Shown piece by piece: positions 7,701 through 16,242 of a DNA stretch of 26,917 nt. Origin of the DNA: Candidatus Uhrbacteria bacterium (lineage in GTDB: Bacteria; Patescibacteriota; Patescibacteriia; UBA9934; UBA10169). Each line of letters starts with the position of its first letter. The stretch's first letter is position 1. The position numbers and the translations under genes were made by a program. The stretch covers positions 18,511-45,427 of the forward strand of contig DNYJ01000003.1 in assembly GCA_003505155.1 (NCBI GenBank), given 5' to 3'. The notes below the pieces were generated by a model. It was not told the origin of the DNA and did not search any database. It worked only from the letters and a program-made list of their open reading frames with translations.

Positions 7701-10700
7701 AACGGTGATTGAACAGTGTGTCTCCTATCTTTCTCCGACGCCATCAACCTTGTGGGAGGATGGAAGCGCGGCCTGTGTCAACGCCAATATCAGGGTGGCA
7801 TTTTCTCCGGGGAGTCCGGCAACCGCGATGAACGTCTCGACGCTTGATGATGCTGGCAATGTCTATGTTGAACACTGCGTGGGCACCGGCCTTGACCCCT
7901 GCGAGGCGGTGGAGGAAGACACGGAGGGCAATCCGGTTCATCTTGCGGGGGATCTCTCGCCGACGCCTCTCTCCGTGTCGTTTGATCCGGACGCGCTTTT
8001 CGTCCAAAACGCTTGGTATCAGGTAACGGTGACGGCTGATGTTGTGAACGCGCTTGGTGTAGCTCTTGCGGAAGATTACGTGTTCCGTTTCAAGACCCGC
8101 AACGATGCGACCGAATGCGAGGTGGAGGAACTTCTCGTCTCCCCGGCCAACTACACGGCGGTGTCATCTGACCCGATCAACTATGAAGCACTTCCGACAA
8201 ATGGATTGTGCCAGACGCTCGATCCTGACGATTACAGCTACGACTGGACGCTCACGAACTACGGGAAGGACATTGTGTTCCCCGGCAACGTTGTGAGCGT
8301 TCCGGGAACGGTGAATGAGGTGAGGGTGCTCCCGAATGAAGAAACAAACGCGGGACAGCCGGCTTTGGTGAACGCGGGCGTGGTTGGGTTTTTGGCCGAG
8401 GACACAGAGGAGCTCATCGTGGACTTCACCGATCCGTACGTGACGGAATTTTATCCACAGTGCGCAACCGCCTGCGTGAACGCGAGCGTCGGGGCGAGCT
8501 TCAACACGGCGATGACTCCTTCGGGCTCCACGGGCGTTGCCGGAGCTCACACGGGATCATCAGGACTCGAAGAAAACGTGCGCCTCTTTAAGTGTCTCAA
8601 TGAAATTTGCGACACGTTTGCGGGAGGCCCCCTCGCGTTCCCGATCATGTTTGTTGACGATCCCATTGATGCCACCGACGGCCGCGAGTTTTTCTTGAAC
8701 GGCACGCTCGAGCCCTCGACCTATTACCGCGTGATGATTTGGGGTGGCGTGGAGTCGGCTCCAGGACCAAGCCAGCCAAACGGCGTGGCGTTGTGGGGTG
8801 AGACGACGAGCGCGGGAGATCCCGTCGAGCCTCTCAACTACGGCGATTACTACTCATGGACATTCCGAACGCGCGCGGACGCCACGGCCTGCGGAATCGG
8901 TTCGGTTGATGTCTCTCCGGCATCGCTTATTCTTGACGCGATCGGCGCGCGCGGCGCTTTTTCCGCACAGCCCTTTGGCCAACCCGACTCCTGTTCCTTA
9001 AACGGTCAACGTCTCAATCCGCTTGATTATCCGTGGAGCTGGATCATGGGGGCTGTTGAAAATCCATTCACGAGCGCGCTCGATTTGATCGCCACCTTCT
9101 TGCCGGCTCACTCCGAAACGGCCACGCTTGACACGAGCTCGGCTGAACTTTCGAGCTGTACTGGCTCATGCCTCAACGCGGGCTCGTCCGCCTATGTGGC
9201 TGTGTGCGGCAATGGTGTTGTTAATCGAAATGCCGTGACGGGCGCGTGGGAAGATTGCGATCCGACGGCTCCCGGCTGGAGTGCGGCCGAGTGCACGTCT
9301 TCCTGCCAAGTGATCGGCGTCAGCGCGTGCGATGCGACCTTGACGAGTCTCTGTTGCGGCAACGGCGCCAGGGAAGGCCGCGAAGAATGCGACGACGGAG
9401 GAAACGCGGACGGCAACGGTTGCAGTTCGGCGTGTTTGAATGAAGGCGCGGCGCGCGCGGGACTCACCTGCGGAGACGGCGTCGTGTCACATACCAATAC
9501 GCTTTTCCCCGACGGGGTGCATTCTGGCGGCGAAGAGTGCGACGACGGTGGCGCAGTGTCCAGCGACGGCTGTTCAAGCGTCTGTCTGCGCGAGGGCTCC
9601 GTCAATACGTCCCTCATCGGCGGCGTGGTTTGCGGCGACGGACAAATCGGCGCGGGCGAAGACTGCGACGGGGGAAATGCGGTTTCGGGCGACGGCTGTT
9701 CGGCGAGTTGTTTGCAGGAATCTCTCGCGGGCGCATGGGTTTTCGGAACGCTTTCGGGCGTCTGCGGCAACGGCACACTCGAACCCTCGCTCCTCTCCGC
9801 CTTGACGATCGTGTCCGGCGTTGGCGAGGAATGCGACGATGGAAATACGGTCTCGGGAGACGGTTGCAGTGCAGGCTGTTTGAACGAAGGCTCTTCCATT
9901 TTCTACGACGCGCCTTCTTTCTGCGGCGACGGCGATCTCGTTTATGCTCCGGCCACGGGAGGGGAGGAGTGCGAAGTGACGGAGTCCGACGACGTGGGCG
10001 CATTCGACCCGGTGCAGTATGTTGAAATCGAGCCGGTGGCGGCGCAAATCGTGGAAGACGGCGAGGTGTCAGCCAACCTTCAGGCGACCGGATCGGACTC
10101 GGTCACGTCCACGTCGGCTTTGGGCACGGCGGTTGTCAGGCTTAACTGTTCCTGCGAGTCGGACTCCGCCTGCGGCAATGCGACCGCGATCGGCTGCGGA
10201 CTCTCCGGCTGCTGTTTTGAACGTCCCGAAGTGGATCCTCTCCACACCTATCCTTTGACGACGACGGCAAATGCGCTCTGCCGCAACACGCTCGTGGAGG
10301 TGCGCTTCACCGATGAAATGGATGAGGAGAGCTTTTTTGCCGGAGCGAGCGACACGGAATTGCAGGTCTTTCTCGAGCTGATCGCTAGCGCGGGCGGCTG
10401 GATAGACGCGAATAGCAACGGACGCTACGACGCTTCGGCGGACACGATTGTCTCCGTCGCGTGCCCCTCTTCCTATGTGAGCTATGACACGAGCGCGCAC
10501 AATCGCTTTGTACGCCTCTTCCGCCGCCTCGTGCGCGTTTTCCGTCCCACGGCTTTTGCCGAGACATCCGCCTGCGTCCTGCCGGCTCAACTCATTCCAG
10601 TGAATCTCAACGTTGGTACGCCATCGGTCCCCGACATCGTAACGCGGGTGCAAGTTCAGTATAGCCAAGCTCTCGAACCCGGAGCCGTCTACCGCCTTGT

Positions 10701-13700
10701 TGTTGTCGCCGACGGTAACATCATGGATGCGACAGCGGAAGGCGTTGCGAGCGTCTGGAATGTCACCATGAACGGCGTGTCGGGAGCGAACATCGGTTCG
10801 GCCGGAGGATATGCGGGCGTGTGGTCTAACACCTTCACGACCGGCACGCAGATTTGCGACGTGGACTTGGTGACGGTGGAAGACGAATCGGCAAGTTCTG
10901 GACTCTTTACTGTCGCCGCCGAATCGCACCCACTTCTTGCACGGCCCTATCATCGCAACGGTCCTCTGCTTGAGCCGATCGTCGAAGTGCCGGGACTCTA
11001 CGAATGGAGCTGGTCGGGGACGGAAGCTCCCTCGCTTATCTGGGGTTGGACATCAAATCCCGCAACGCCCGCGGGCGACGTGCTTGCATTTTCAGGTAAC
11101 ATGAACGACACGCCGTCCGTCACGCTTGCGACGACTGATCCCGCGATCAACGGGGAAGAGACGATCCAGGCTCAACTGCGTGTGGACGCGGCGACGGATC
11201 CTTCCATTGATACACCCGGCCGCATCGTTGCCGGTTCCATCGAGGAAACCGTCTTCCTGTGCGAGAACCCATGGCCGGCTGTCGGCAATTTCCCGTTTGC
11301 CGACACGGCGGAGTTTTCTGTGAGCAACACGCTTTCGCCACCCTTGACCCTCTCAACGCCTTATACCAACTTTTCCTTTTACTACTGCCGCGACACGGGA
11401 GAACCGGCCGATGCGTCCGACGATCTTCCCGCGCTCTCCATCGTGGAAAAGACGAGCGGCATCGAAGCCCCCGGCATTTTCAAGGAGTTTATTTTTGCCG
11501 TGGATGATCCCGATATCAATGATGCGATCGGCGTGCGCATTCTCGGGAACAGCGAGTATCAAAGTCCTTCGGATTGGTTTGTCTCGCAGGGATTCGTGGG
11601 GGCTCCGTCGCCTGAAACACTCGACGGGTTTGAAGCCGTCCAAGACGGACGCACACTCTACGCCTCGGCGCCCAATATCGGTTCGGCGATCGCTCCTTTG
11701 AACGGCACGGTGATCTATCCCAACGTCTACGTGGCCGCCTACAATGAAGGAGCGTCGGCGGAAACCATCGAGATCTACAACCGCCTCCTCGCGCAGTGGT
11801 CGTTTGCCGCAAATGAGAATGTTGCTACGGGCGAGCCGATCATCTCGAACGCGCGCGTATGTACGGTGGCGCTTGCGGGCGGACCTGACCCGGTGGAGGT
11901 CGGCGGCGCAACGGTCGCCTGCACGAGCGATGCCGACTGTGCGAACGTCTCCGCAAGCGATGAGAACGGCGATCCTATCGTGCCATTCTGCGACGCGCAA
12001 AAGGATAAACTGCGCCGCGATTTCCTTCGGCTCTCGGACTTGCGTTCGATCGGCACGGCTCTTGAGGAATATGGCGACACGCACGGTCATTGCAGCGTGA
12101 CGAAGAACCAGGCCTGCTTTGTAGACGACGACTGTTCCGGCACGGAAACCTGCGTGGCGTCCGTTCCCGTACTTGCGTCCGGCACCTTCATCCCGTCCAT
12201 GTCCGCCTCGACCTGGCCGTCCTGGCAGGCACAGCTTGGCAACGCGCTCGGCTTCGCTTTGCCGACGGATCCTCTCAACGCCTACGCCAACTGTCCCGAC
12301 GGCTATGACGACATTTCCTGCTACAACGCGCTCGAAGCTCTTGCGCAATGTCCCAACGACTCCTATGTGTACAACTACCGCTCCATCGGCGGAGAATCCT
12401 ACCAACTCGAAGCCGACCTCGAATACGGTAACGACGTTACTCCCTACGCGTGGGCTGAGCCGCTGGACGTGTTCGACTTGGGCGAGTTCTTCGTGGGAAA
12501 CGCCGTTCAGCCGAATACGAACTATCCTGCGACCGGTGACCTCGGCGGTTTTGAGACGGCTCCCAACTGTCAGTCGAGCGTGATCTTCAGCGCGGCGAAT
12601 GTGTGCGGCGACGGACTTGTCGGATCGGGAGAATTCTGCGAAGTGGGTCAGACCTCGACCGTCTCGTGCACGGTGAGCGTCTGCACCAACACGACGGACT
12701 TGAATTACAACGGCGACGTCTGTACGACGAACGCGGAGTGCGGCGCCGGCGGTTCTTGCAATCCGACGACGGGTGTCAAGACAGTGGCCTGCTACGCTCC
12801 GGGCGAACCTCTTGGAGGTCCTGGGTGCACCGGCTATCAGCAAGCCTCTGAATCAACGGCCGCCTGCTTGCCGTATTTCTGCGGCGACGGCATTTGGCAG
12901 GCAAACGGTCCCGACGACATTGTGGGCAACGGCGACGACGAGATCTGCGACGACGGCCCCTTGAACGGGCAATACGGCTACTGCGATGTGAGCTGTTCGT
13001 ACGCCAGCGCGGCCTTCTGCGGAGACGGAACGCTGGGCGGAGCGGAAGTTTGCGATTGCGGTGCGTCGAGCGCTTACAGCTCAAGCGCCGTGCGCTGTGA
13101 TCCCCCGTCAAGTGCCACTTTGCTGAACGGAACCTACTGGGCTGACTCAACGTACGGTTGCTCTGCGAGTTGTAACGGACCTCAAGCCTACTGCGGCGAC
13201 AGGGTGGTGAACGGCGCGGAAACCTGCGACGGCGAAGTGGAACCATGGGGAGGCAAGCTCTGTGCCGATGGCACGGCGTGCACGGTGAACGCACAGTGCG
13301 CTTCGGGCGCGTGCGGAGCCGGAGCCGCGGCGTGCCCCGTCTCTTCGGACGGATTCGATCAAGTCCGCACCCGCATCTGCCAAGGGGTCGTCACTCCGAT
13401 AGTTGACTCCTGCACATGGGGATCTCCCGACTCGGTTGTGCCTCCGCTCCCGGCTCTTTCCGGATGGAGCGCGTGCGAGCCCACGGGTGCGTGTGGCAAT
13501 GGCGTTCGCGAGGGAGCCGAAGCTTGCGACGACGGCGACACGGACAATCAGGACGGCTGTATCATCAACCAGTCCGCGGGTGTCATGTGCCAGTTGAATG
13601 TCTGTGGAGATGGCTACCGCAACATTGGTGTGGAAGCCTGCGATCTGGGAGACGACAACGGCGAGGCTTGTACCGCTCCCTACGGCGGCAACTGCACGTC

Positions 13701-15228
13701 CTGTTCCAACACTTGCAACTTCTTGACAACGACCGGCGACTACTGCGGCGACGGGGAAATCAACGGCGGCGAATACTGCGACGGAGAGGACATCCCGAGC
13801 CGGTGTTACAGGGGTACTGTAGATCCGTCTCTGCGGGAAATCGGCGACGTCTGCGGAGACGGCTATCCGGCGTGTCCAGACGGCTTTGCTTGCAATGAAA
13901 ATGTCGGACTCTGCAACGGCGGAGTGGTCACGATCGACAGTTCCGATGTCAATTCCAATGGGGCTCCATGTCGGAGCGGTTCTGCCCCTTTTTATACTTG
14001 CGGCACGGGAGGGGAATGCGTTGTCCAAGACTGTAACAATACGTGCGCGGCGGCCTGTCCCTTCACGTTGAATCAAGGAGCGGTGCAGGTGCAGGCGGAA
14101 GGATCAAGCTCGCGCACAAACGAAGTCAACCTCTACAGTTATCTGGCAGGCCCCGCGCCCGACGAAGCCGTCCTCTACTTCCCGGCGTGTACGGTTGGCG
14201 CCTCGCTCTTGGCGGACGTCAGTTTTGAGAACGTGCTCTCGCCGCAAGTGGACGTACTTTTCCTCGTGGACTTGTCCCGTAGCATGCTCTTCGACGTGGA
14301 CGGCAACGATCCGGCAGATTCCAACAGCGAGTTTATGCCCCCCGACCGCATCAGCATTGTCGAGAACGGGCTCCTCTCCGCTCTGGACGCTCTCTACGAC
14401 GCCTTCACACTCGGAAACATGCAGGTCGCTCTTGTCGGATTTACCTCGCCGATAGCATTGTCTCCATCGGTAACGGTGAATAGTTTCGGCACCGCCGCGA
14501 CTCTGCACGATTTCACGGAATCGCAATCGGAGCTCGAAGAGGCTGTAACGACGCTTCTCACGCCGATTTCCGGAACGACCACGGCGGACGGACTCGATTG
14601 GGCATACAATCTTTTGCAGGCTCGCGCGAATGATCCCGCGACGGCAAACCGTGAACGCATCGTGGTGCTCTTGACCGACGGAATCCCGAGTGCGGATTTG
14701 CAGACTGACTTTTCCTTGGCGGGTCCCTCGACGCTGAACGCGATGCAGGATGCGTACAACGTCGCGCAAGCTCTGCAGGATGAGGCTGGACTCGATGTCA
14801 AAATTTACACAGGGGCGTTTACCGCGACCGCAAACAGCGCGAGCATTGCCGCTGTCAATCATTTTTCCAGCAACGAGTGCGGTGATGAATTTACGGATCT
14901 TGAAGACTGTCAAATTCCCGAAGACGGGGTGAATTACGCCTACAACGCGCAAACGGAGGCTGGATTCAACGAGATGATAGGGGACATCGTGGATAACATT
15001 CTCGGTCTCAATGTGAGTTATCTGACCGAGACTGGCTCCGAAGGCGGCGCGGTCATGGAAGGTAACGACGTTACTCTTCCGTTCCCTCCCGGATTCGCTT
15101 GCGAGGAAGTGAACGACATTCCGCAGACGTTCACGATCCCGTTCTTCACCACGTTCAACTCCGGCGATCCGCTTGGGAGCACAGTCAACTTAAGCAACTT
15201 CAGATTGGAATATTGTCCGTTTCAATAA
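4765..15228 (+). CDS. Giant multidomain surface protein (VirB2-like anchor, TIG, Cys-rich repeats, vWA)
   Basis: Predicted extracellular adhesin or fibre; no known gene symbol. The frame is 3487 aa. Seen in order: basic residues 1-71 of doubtful coding status; hydrophobic signal segment about 72-91 ending LAFAE; VirB2/TrbC-like helices about 118-143 and 158-187; SbsA-type Ig-like domain near 221; a Cys-rich EB-like segment 443-490; four IPT/TIG-like domains about 489-930; further SbsA-type units near 992, 1223 and 1833; Cys repeats of the CGDG...EECDDG...DGCS type, first cluster about 1480-1741, second about 2613-3012; a pseudopilin-like globular module about 2410-2560; and a vWA domain from about 3163 with MIDAS residues DLSRS (Asp3169), a TTTADG Thr and LLTDGIPS. 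There is no C-terminal sorting signal or helix, so anchoring must be N-terminal. Starts: ATG 4765 (3 bases after the previous stop) or ATG 4978, which begins the signal segment; neither has a ribosome-binding site. Confidence 0.88.
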   Translation: MRNSRKTQWLSAQRKTWRQSCLRLANPFYYRVKKWLVSKVVCSCRQILRACGLPVRSSGAKAGSKFRRQLPMVPAVFAVVMLLWLPELAFAETLPETGLSEFAAQAGFGGSDVRLIIARLIRTVLSLTGIVLIIMLVYGGFLWMLSGGVQEKITKARGMIVNAVIGLVIILSAFAVTQFVIVSLVGATGAVSSVSDSTGGPGVPGCPTCPVDYSSSFVTESWGCLETLQVLPMNAQIQILFNRTVQTNPVALDDFIAVSAGSSVVEVKRVGLGQVVTVNPAGDTCPSEPGDVFCPGTTYTVTVEEGFLSADGVPIDCTIYNPCSYSFTTGNTSDNAGPSVMLNAPPDGGTVFSFIPLDLQASVVDDSGVGVTDFTVGSAYVDSAEPSACTGDGPMSCAANGLWTPGNLVPGSSHVIRATASDCSGNTATSSPVTVTALAPHCANEVEDEDETGIDCGGGDCLSCSGSSCIEASDCSSFLCLNGVCATGPKITNVSPRGDATGTPSLAGVPNGAPGNFITISGTGFGATPGLVTFLGAPGNDSDNTNAPIVACPSPSWINTQIVVAVPAGAASGSLQVTTGGTSPLVDATSDGYGPPVPDFVVNTIARPGLCGVIPSSGDSGDRLAIAGVNFGTDPSAGSVYFDGANVYEAAFLSAIDSWSSSAISILMPPATAGDYDLSVFVSGEGSNELEFEVTEAEATANAPRIDYVDSGVSLCVGSIAAESGLCATDADCGGGSCVSAGATGAHGQYVTIFGDNFGSATGTVLFADENTGDVTFVPDFPPQCSTNWWSDTAIVVQVPEGLSVSPTYNPKTIRVRAAGYPLTPESNTADFTVSDIAVTPGLCAVAPSAGPIGTPVTLYGDNLGESASDFEIRFYNGSSLPPSVPALSSTEAYISDQEIGANVPAGAATGPLSAVVDVSSNTLNFLVGDCNTVPNLCASAQVCCPSGACAASVSACAGAPVDAQYVYGFTTGPIPNLPTVIEQCVSYLSPTPSTLWEDGSAACVNANIRVAFSPGSPATAMNVSTLDDAGNVYVEHCVGTGLDPCEAVEEDTEGNPVHLAGDLSPTPLSVSFDPDALFVQNAWYQVTVTADVVNALGVALAEDYVFRFKTRNDATECEVEELLVSPANYTAVSSDPINYEALPTNGLCQTLDPDDYSYDWTLTNYGKDIVFPGNVVSVPGTVNEVRVLPNEETNAGQPALVNAGVVGFLAEDTEELIVDFTDPYVTEFYPQCATACVNASVGASFNTAMTPSGSTGVAGAHTGSSGLEENVRLFKCLNEICDTFAGGPLAFPIMFVDDPIDATDGREFFLNGTLEPSTYYRVMIWGGVESAPGPSQPNGVALWGETTSAGDPVEPLNYGDYYSWTFRTRADATACGIGSVDVSPASLILDAIGARGAFSAQPFGQPDSCSLNGQRLNPLDYPWSWIMGAVENPFTSALDLIATFLPAHSETATLDTSSAELSSCTGSCLNAGSSAYVAVCGNGVVNRNAVTGAWEDCDPTAPGWSAAECTSSCQVIGVSACDATLTSLCCGNGAREGREECDDGGNADGNGCSSACLNEGAARAGLTCGDGVVSHTNTLFPDGVHSGGEECDDGGAVSSDGCSSVCLREGSVNTSLIGGVVCGDGQIGAGEDCDGGNAVSGDGCSASCLQESLAGAWVFGTLSGVCGNGTLEPSLLSALTIVSGVGEECDDGNTVSGDGCSAGCLNEGSSIFYDAPSFCGDGDLVYAPATGGEECEVTESDDVGAFDPVQYVEIEPVAAQIVEDGEVSANLQATGSDSVTSTSALGTAVVRLNCSCESDSACGNATAIGCGLSGCCFERPEVDPLHTYPLTTTANALCRNTLVEVRFTDEMDEESFFAGASDTELQVFLELIASAGGWIDANSNGRYDASADTIVSVACPSSYVSYDTSAHNRFVRLFRRLVRVFRPTAFAETSACVLPAQLIPVNLNVGTPSVPDIVTRVQVQYSQALEPGAVYRLVVVADGNIMDATAEGVASVWNVTMNGVSGANIGSAGGYAGVWSNTFTTGTQICDVDLVTVEDESASSGLFTVAAESHPLLARPYHRNGPLLEPIVEVPGLYEWSWSGTEAPSLIWGWTSNPATPAGDVLAFSGNMNDTPSVTLATTDPAINGEETIQAQLRVDAATDPSIDTPGRIVAGSIEETVFLCENPWPAVGNFPFADTAEFSVSNTLSPPLTLSTPYTNFSFYYCRDTGEPADASDDLPALSIVEKTSGIEAPGIFKEFIFAVDDPDINDAIGVRILGNSEYQSPSDWFVSQGFVGAPSPETLDGFEAVQDGRTLYASAPNIGSAIAPLNGTVIYPNVYVAAYNEGASAETIEIYNRLLAQWSFAANENVATGEPIISNARVCTVALAGGPDPVEVGGATVACTSDADCANVSASDENGDPIVPFCDAQKDKLRRDFLRLSDLRSIGTALEEYGDTHGHCSVTKNQACFVDDDCSGTETCVASVPVLASGTFIPSMSASTWPSWQAQLGNALGFALPTDPLNAYANCPDGYDDISCYNALEALAQCPNDSYVYNYRSIGGESYQLEADLEYGNDVTPYAWAEPLDVFDLGEFFVGNAVQPNTNYPATGDLGGFETAPNCQSSVIFSAANVCGDGLVGSGEFCEVGQTSTVSCTVSVCTNTTDLNYNGDVCTTNAECGAGGSCNPTTGVKTVACYAPGEPLGGPGCTGYQQASESTAACLPYFCGDGIWQANGPDDIVGNGDDEICDDGPLNGQYGYCDVSCSYASAAFCGDGTLGGAEVCDCGASSAYSSSAVRCDPPSSATLLNGTYWADSTYGCSASCNGPQAYCGDRVVNGAETCDGEVEPWGGKLCADGTACTVNAQCASGACGAGAAACPVSSDGFDQVRTRICQGVVTPIVDSCTWGSPDSVVPPLPALSGWSACEPTGACGNGVREGAEACDDGDTDNQDGCIINQSAGVMCQLNVCGDGYRNIGVEACDLGDDNGEACTAPYGGNCTSCSNTCNFLTTTGDYCGDGEINGGEYCDGEDIPSRCYRGTVDPSLREIGDVCGDGYPACPDGFACNENVGLCNGGVVTIDSSDVNSNGAPCRSGSAPFYTCGTGGECVVQDCNNTCAAACPFTLNQGAVQVQAEGSSSRTNEVNLYSYLAGPAPDEAVLYFPACTVGASLLADVSFENVLSPQVDVLFLVDLSRSMLFDVDGNDPADSNSEFMPPDRISIVENGLLSALDALYDAFTLGNMQVALVGFTSPIALSPSVTVNSFGTAATLHDFTESQSELEEAVTTLLTPISGTTTADGLDWAYNLLQARANDPATANRERIVVLLTDGIPSADLQTDFSLAGPSTLNAMQDAYNVAQALQDEAGLDVKIYTGAFTATANSASIAAVNHFSSNECGDEFTDLEDCQIPEDGVNYAYNAQTEAGFNEMIGDIVDNILGLNVSYLTETGSEGGAVMEGNDVTLPFPPGFACEEVNDIPQTFTIPFFTTFNSGDPLGSTVNLSNFRLEYCPFQ
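4889..4975. repeat. Long imperfect hairpin, REP-like, at the start of the giant gene
   Basis: GCAGTTGCCG (4889-4898) and AAATTTTGA (4901-4909) pair with TCAAAATTT (4954-4962) and CGGCAACTGC (4966-4975). The inner part carries GCCCGTTCGAAGCTC...AGCGAAGGCGGG, resembling palindromes I associate with intergenic repeats of CPR genomes. The hairpin ends two bases before ATG 4978, one of the two candidate starts of the giant protein. Confidence 0.7.
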
Positions 15229-15229
15229 T

Positions 15230-16057
15230 ATGGAGGAACAAGACGGCTACATCAATTATCCCCAAACTCCCTGGTACGAGGAGAAGGAAAACTGGCTTTA
15301 CATTGGCGGCGGAGTTCTTCTTGTCGTCTTGATCGTCGTCGGGTCCGTCTGGTTCGTCCGTTCCCGATCGGCCGCGCGGCAGATGGCAGTGGAAGAAGCG
15401 CAGGTTGTGGAAGAGACGCGAGGCCGGCTCAACGGAGATCTTGCGGCGTGTGAAGGGGCGAGCGATGTGGAAGGCTGTCGTGAAGACGAAGTGCGTCAAG
15501 CGGCCGCGCAAGCCGGATCAATCGAACTGTGCCAGTCGCTTTCCCTCGAGGCCTATGCATCCTGCGTGACGGATGTGGCCGTGAAGAAACAGCATCTTGA
15601 ATCCTGCGGCGCGCTTGAAGATCCGATGCCTTGCCGCGACCGCGTATCCTTTGCGATCGCCAAGAGCGAACGCAACTATGGCGGGTGCGAGCGCATTAAA
15701 GACGAGGTTCTTAGAGGGTCTTGTCGCGATCGGCTGATCGGGGCGGCGTTTGCGAGCGGGCAATCGTGCGCGTCCACGCATCTTTCAGAGGAAGCTTGTC
15801 TCATCATCGAGCTTCGCGCGCAAGCCGTCGGAACGGGCGATGTTTCTGTCTGCGATCGGATGCCAACGCCAGCGTCCGCGGAGGAATGCGTTTTGGACAT
15901 GAGCGAGAGCGATTTGGATCGGGATGGCTTGCCGGCGCTTCAAGAAATCGAGCTTGGCACTGATCCAAATAATCTGGACACCGACGGGGACGGGTTTGGG
16001 GATTTGGAGGAGGTGGAGAACGGGTACAATCCTCTTGGGGAGGGGAGAATCGAGTAA
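15230..16057 (+). CDS. Single-pass membrane protein with Cys-rich region and TSP3 repeats
   Basis: Unknown function; 275 aa. Seen: an acidic N-terminal tail of 21 residues, one membrane helix at about 22-43 (WLYIGGGVLLVVLIVVGSVWFV), a helical, Cys-rich middle region (about 60-225, with regularly spaced Cys in motifs such as GCREDE and CRDR), and two thrombospondin type 3-like calcium-binding repeats at the C-terminus (DLDRDGLPALQEIELGTDP and DTDGDGFGDLEEVENGYNP). Charge distribution gives an unclear topology: acidic before the helix, RSRSAAR after it. Because TSP3 repeats and disulfides belong outside the cytoplasm, I favour the C-terminal part outside. The ATG lies one base after the stop of the giant gene, which indicates translational coupling and a shared function. 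No ribosome-binding site is visible. Confidence 0.85.
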   Translation: MEEQDGYINYPQTPWYEEKENWLYIGGGVLLVVLIVVGSVWFVRSRSAARQMAVEEAQVVEETRGRLNGDLAACEGASDVEGCREDEVRQAAAQAGSIELCQSLSLEAYASCVTDVAVKKQHLESCGALEDPMPCRDRVSFAIAKSERNYGGCERIKDEVLRGSCRDRLIGAAFASGQSCASTHLSEEACLIIELRAQAVGTGDVSVCDRMPTPASAEECVLDMSESDLDRDGLPALQEIELGTDPNNLDTDGDGFGDLEEVENGYNPLGEGRIE

Positions 16058-16059
16058 AG

Positions 16060-16068
16060 TGGTATAAT
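16060..16068 (+). promoter_or_regulatory. Extended -10 promoter inside the surface locus
   Basis: TGGTATAAT gives a perfect TATAAT with the TG extension; no -35 match is seen at the right distance. It lies 3 bases after the stop of the preceding gene. Transcription would start near 16075 and leave a leader of about 168 nt that can fold on itself before ATG 16243. Confidence 0.6.
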
Positions 16069-16080
16069 CATAAAAGACCC

Positions 16081-16238
16081 AAGGAGCAAGATAAGCTCCA
16101 AAAGACAAGAGCCAAAGAACAAACAAATTCTAAATCACAAATGACAACGCAAAAACGCTATCGAGTTTCTCGCGTTTGTGAATTTGGAAATTGATGCTTG
16201 GATCTTGTTTGCTCTTTGGTACTTGTTATTTTCTCCTT
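16081..16238. repeat. Long imperfect inverted repeat in the leader of the next gene
   Basis: Left arm 16081-16141 (AAGGAGCAAGATAA ... AAATCACAAA) matches the reverse complement of right arm 16175-16238 with gaps; shared blocks are AAGGAG, CCAAAGA, CAAACAA and CACAAA. The apex holds a small CGAG/CTCG hairpin at 16162-16172. This spacer of 185 bases holds no gene. Confidence 0.6.
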
Positions 16239-16242
16239 ATTT

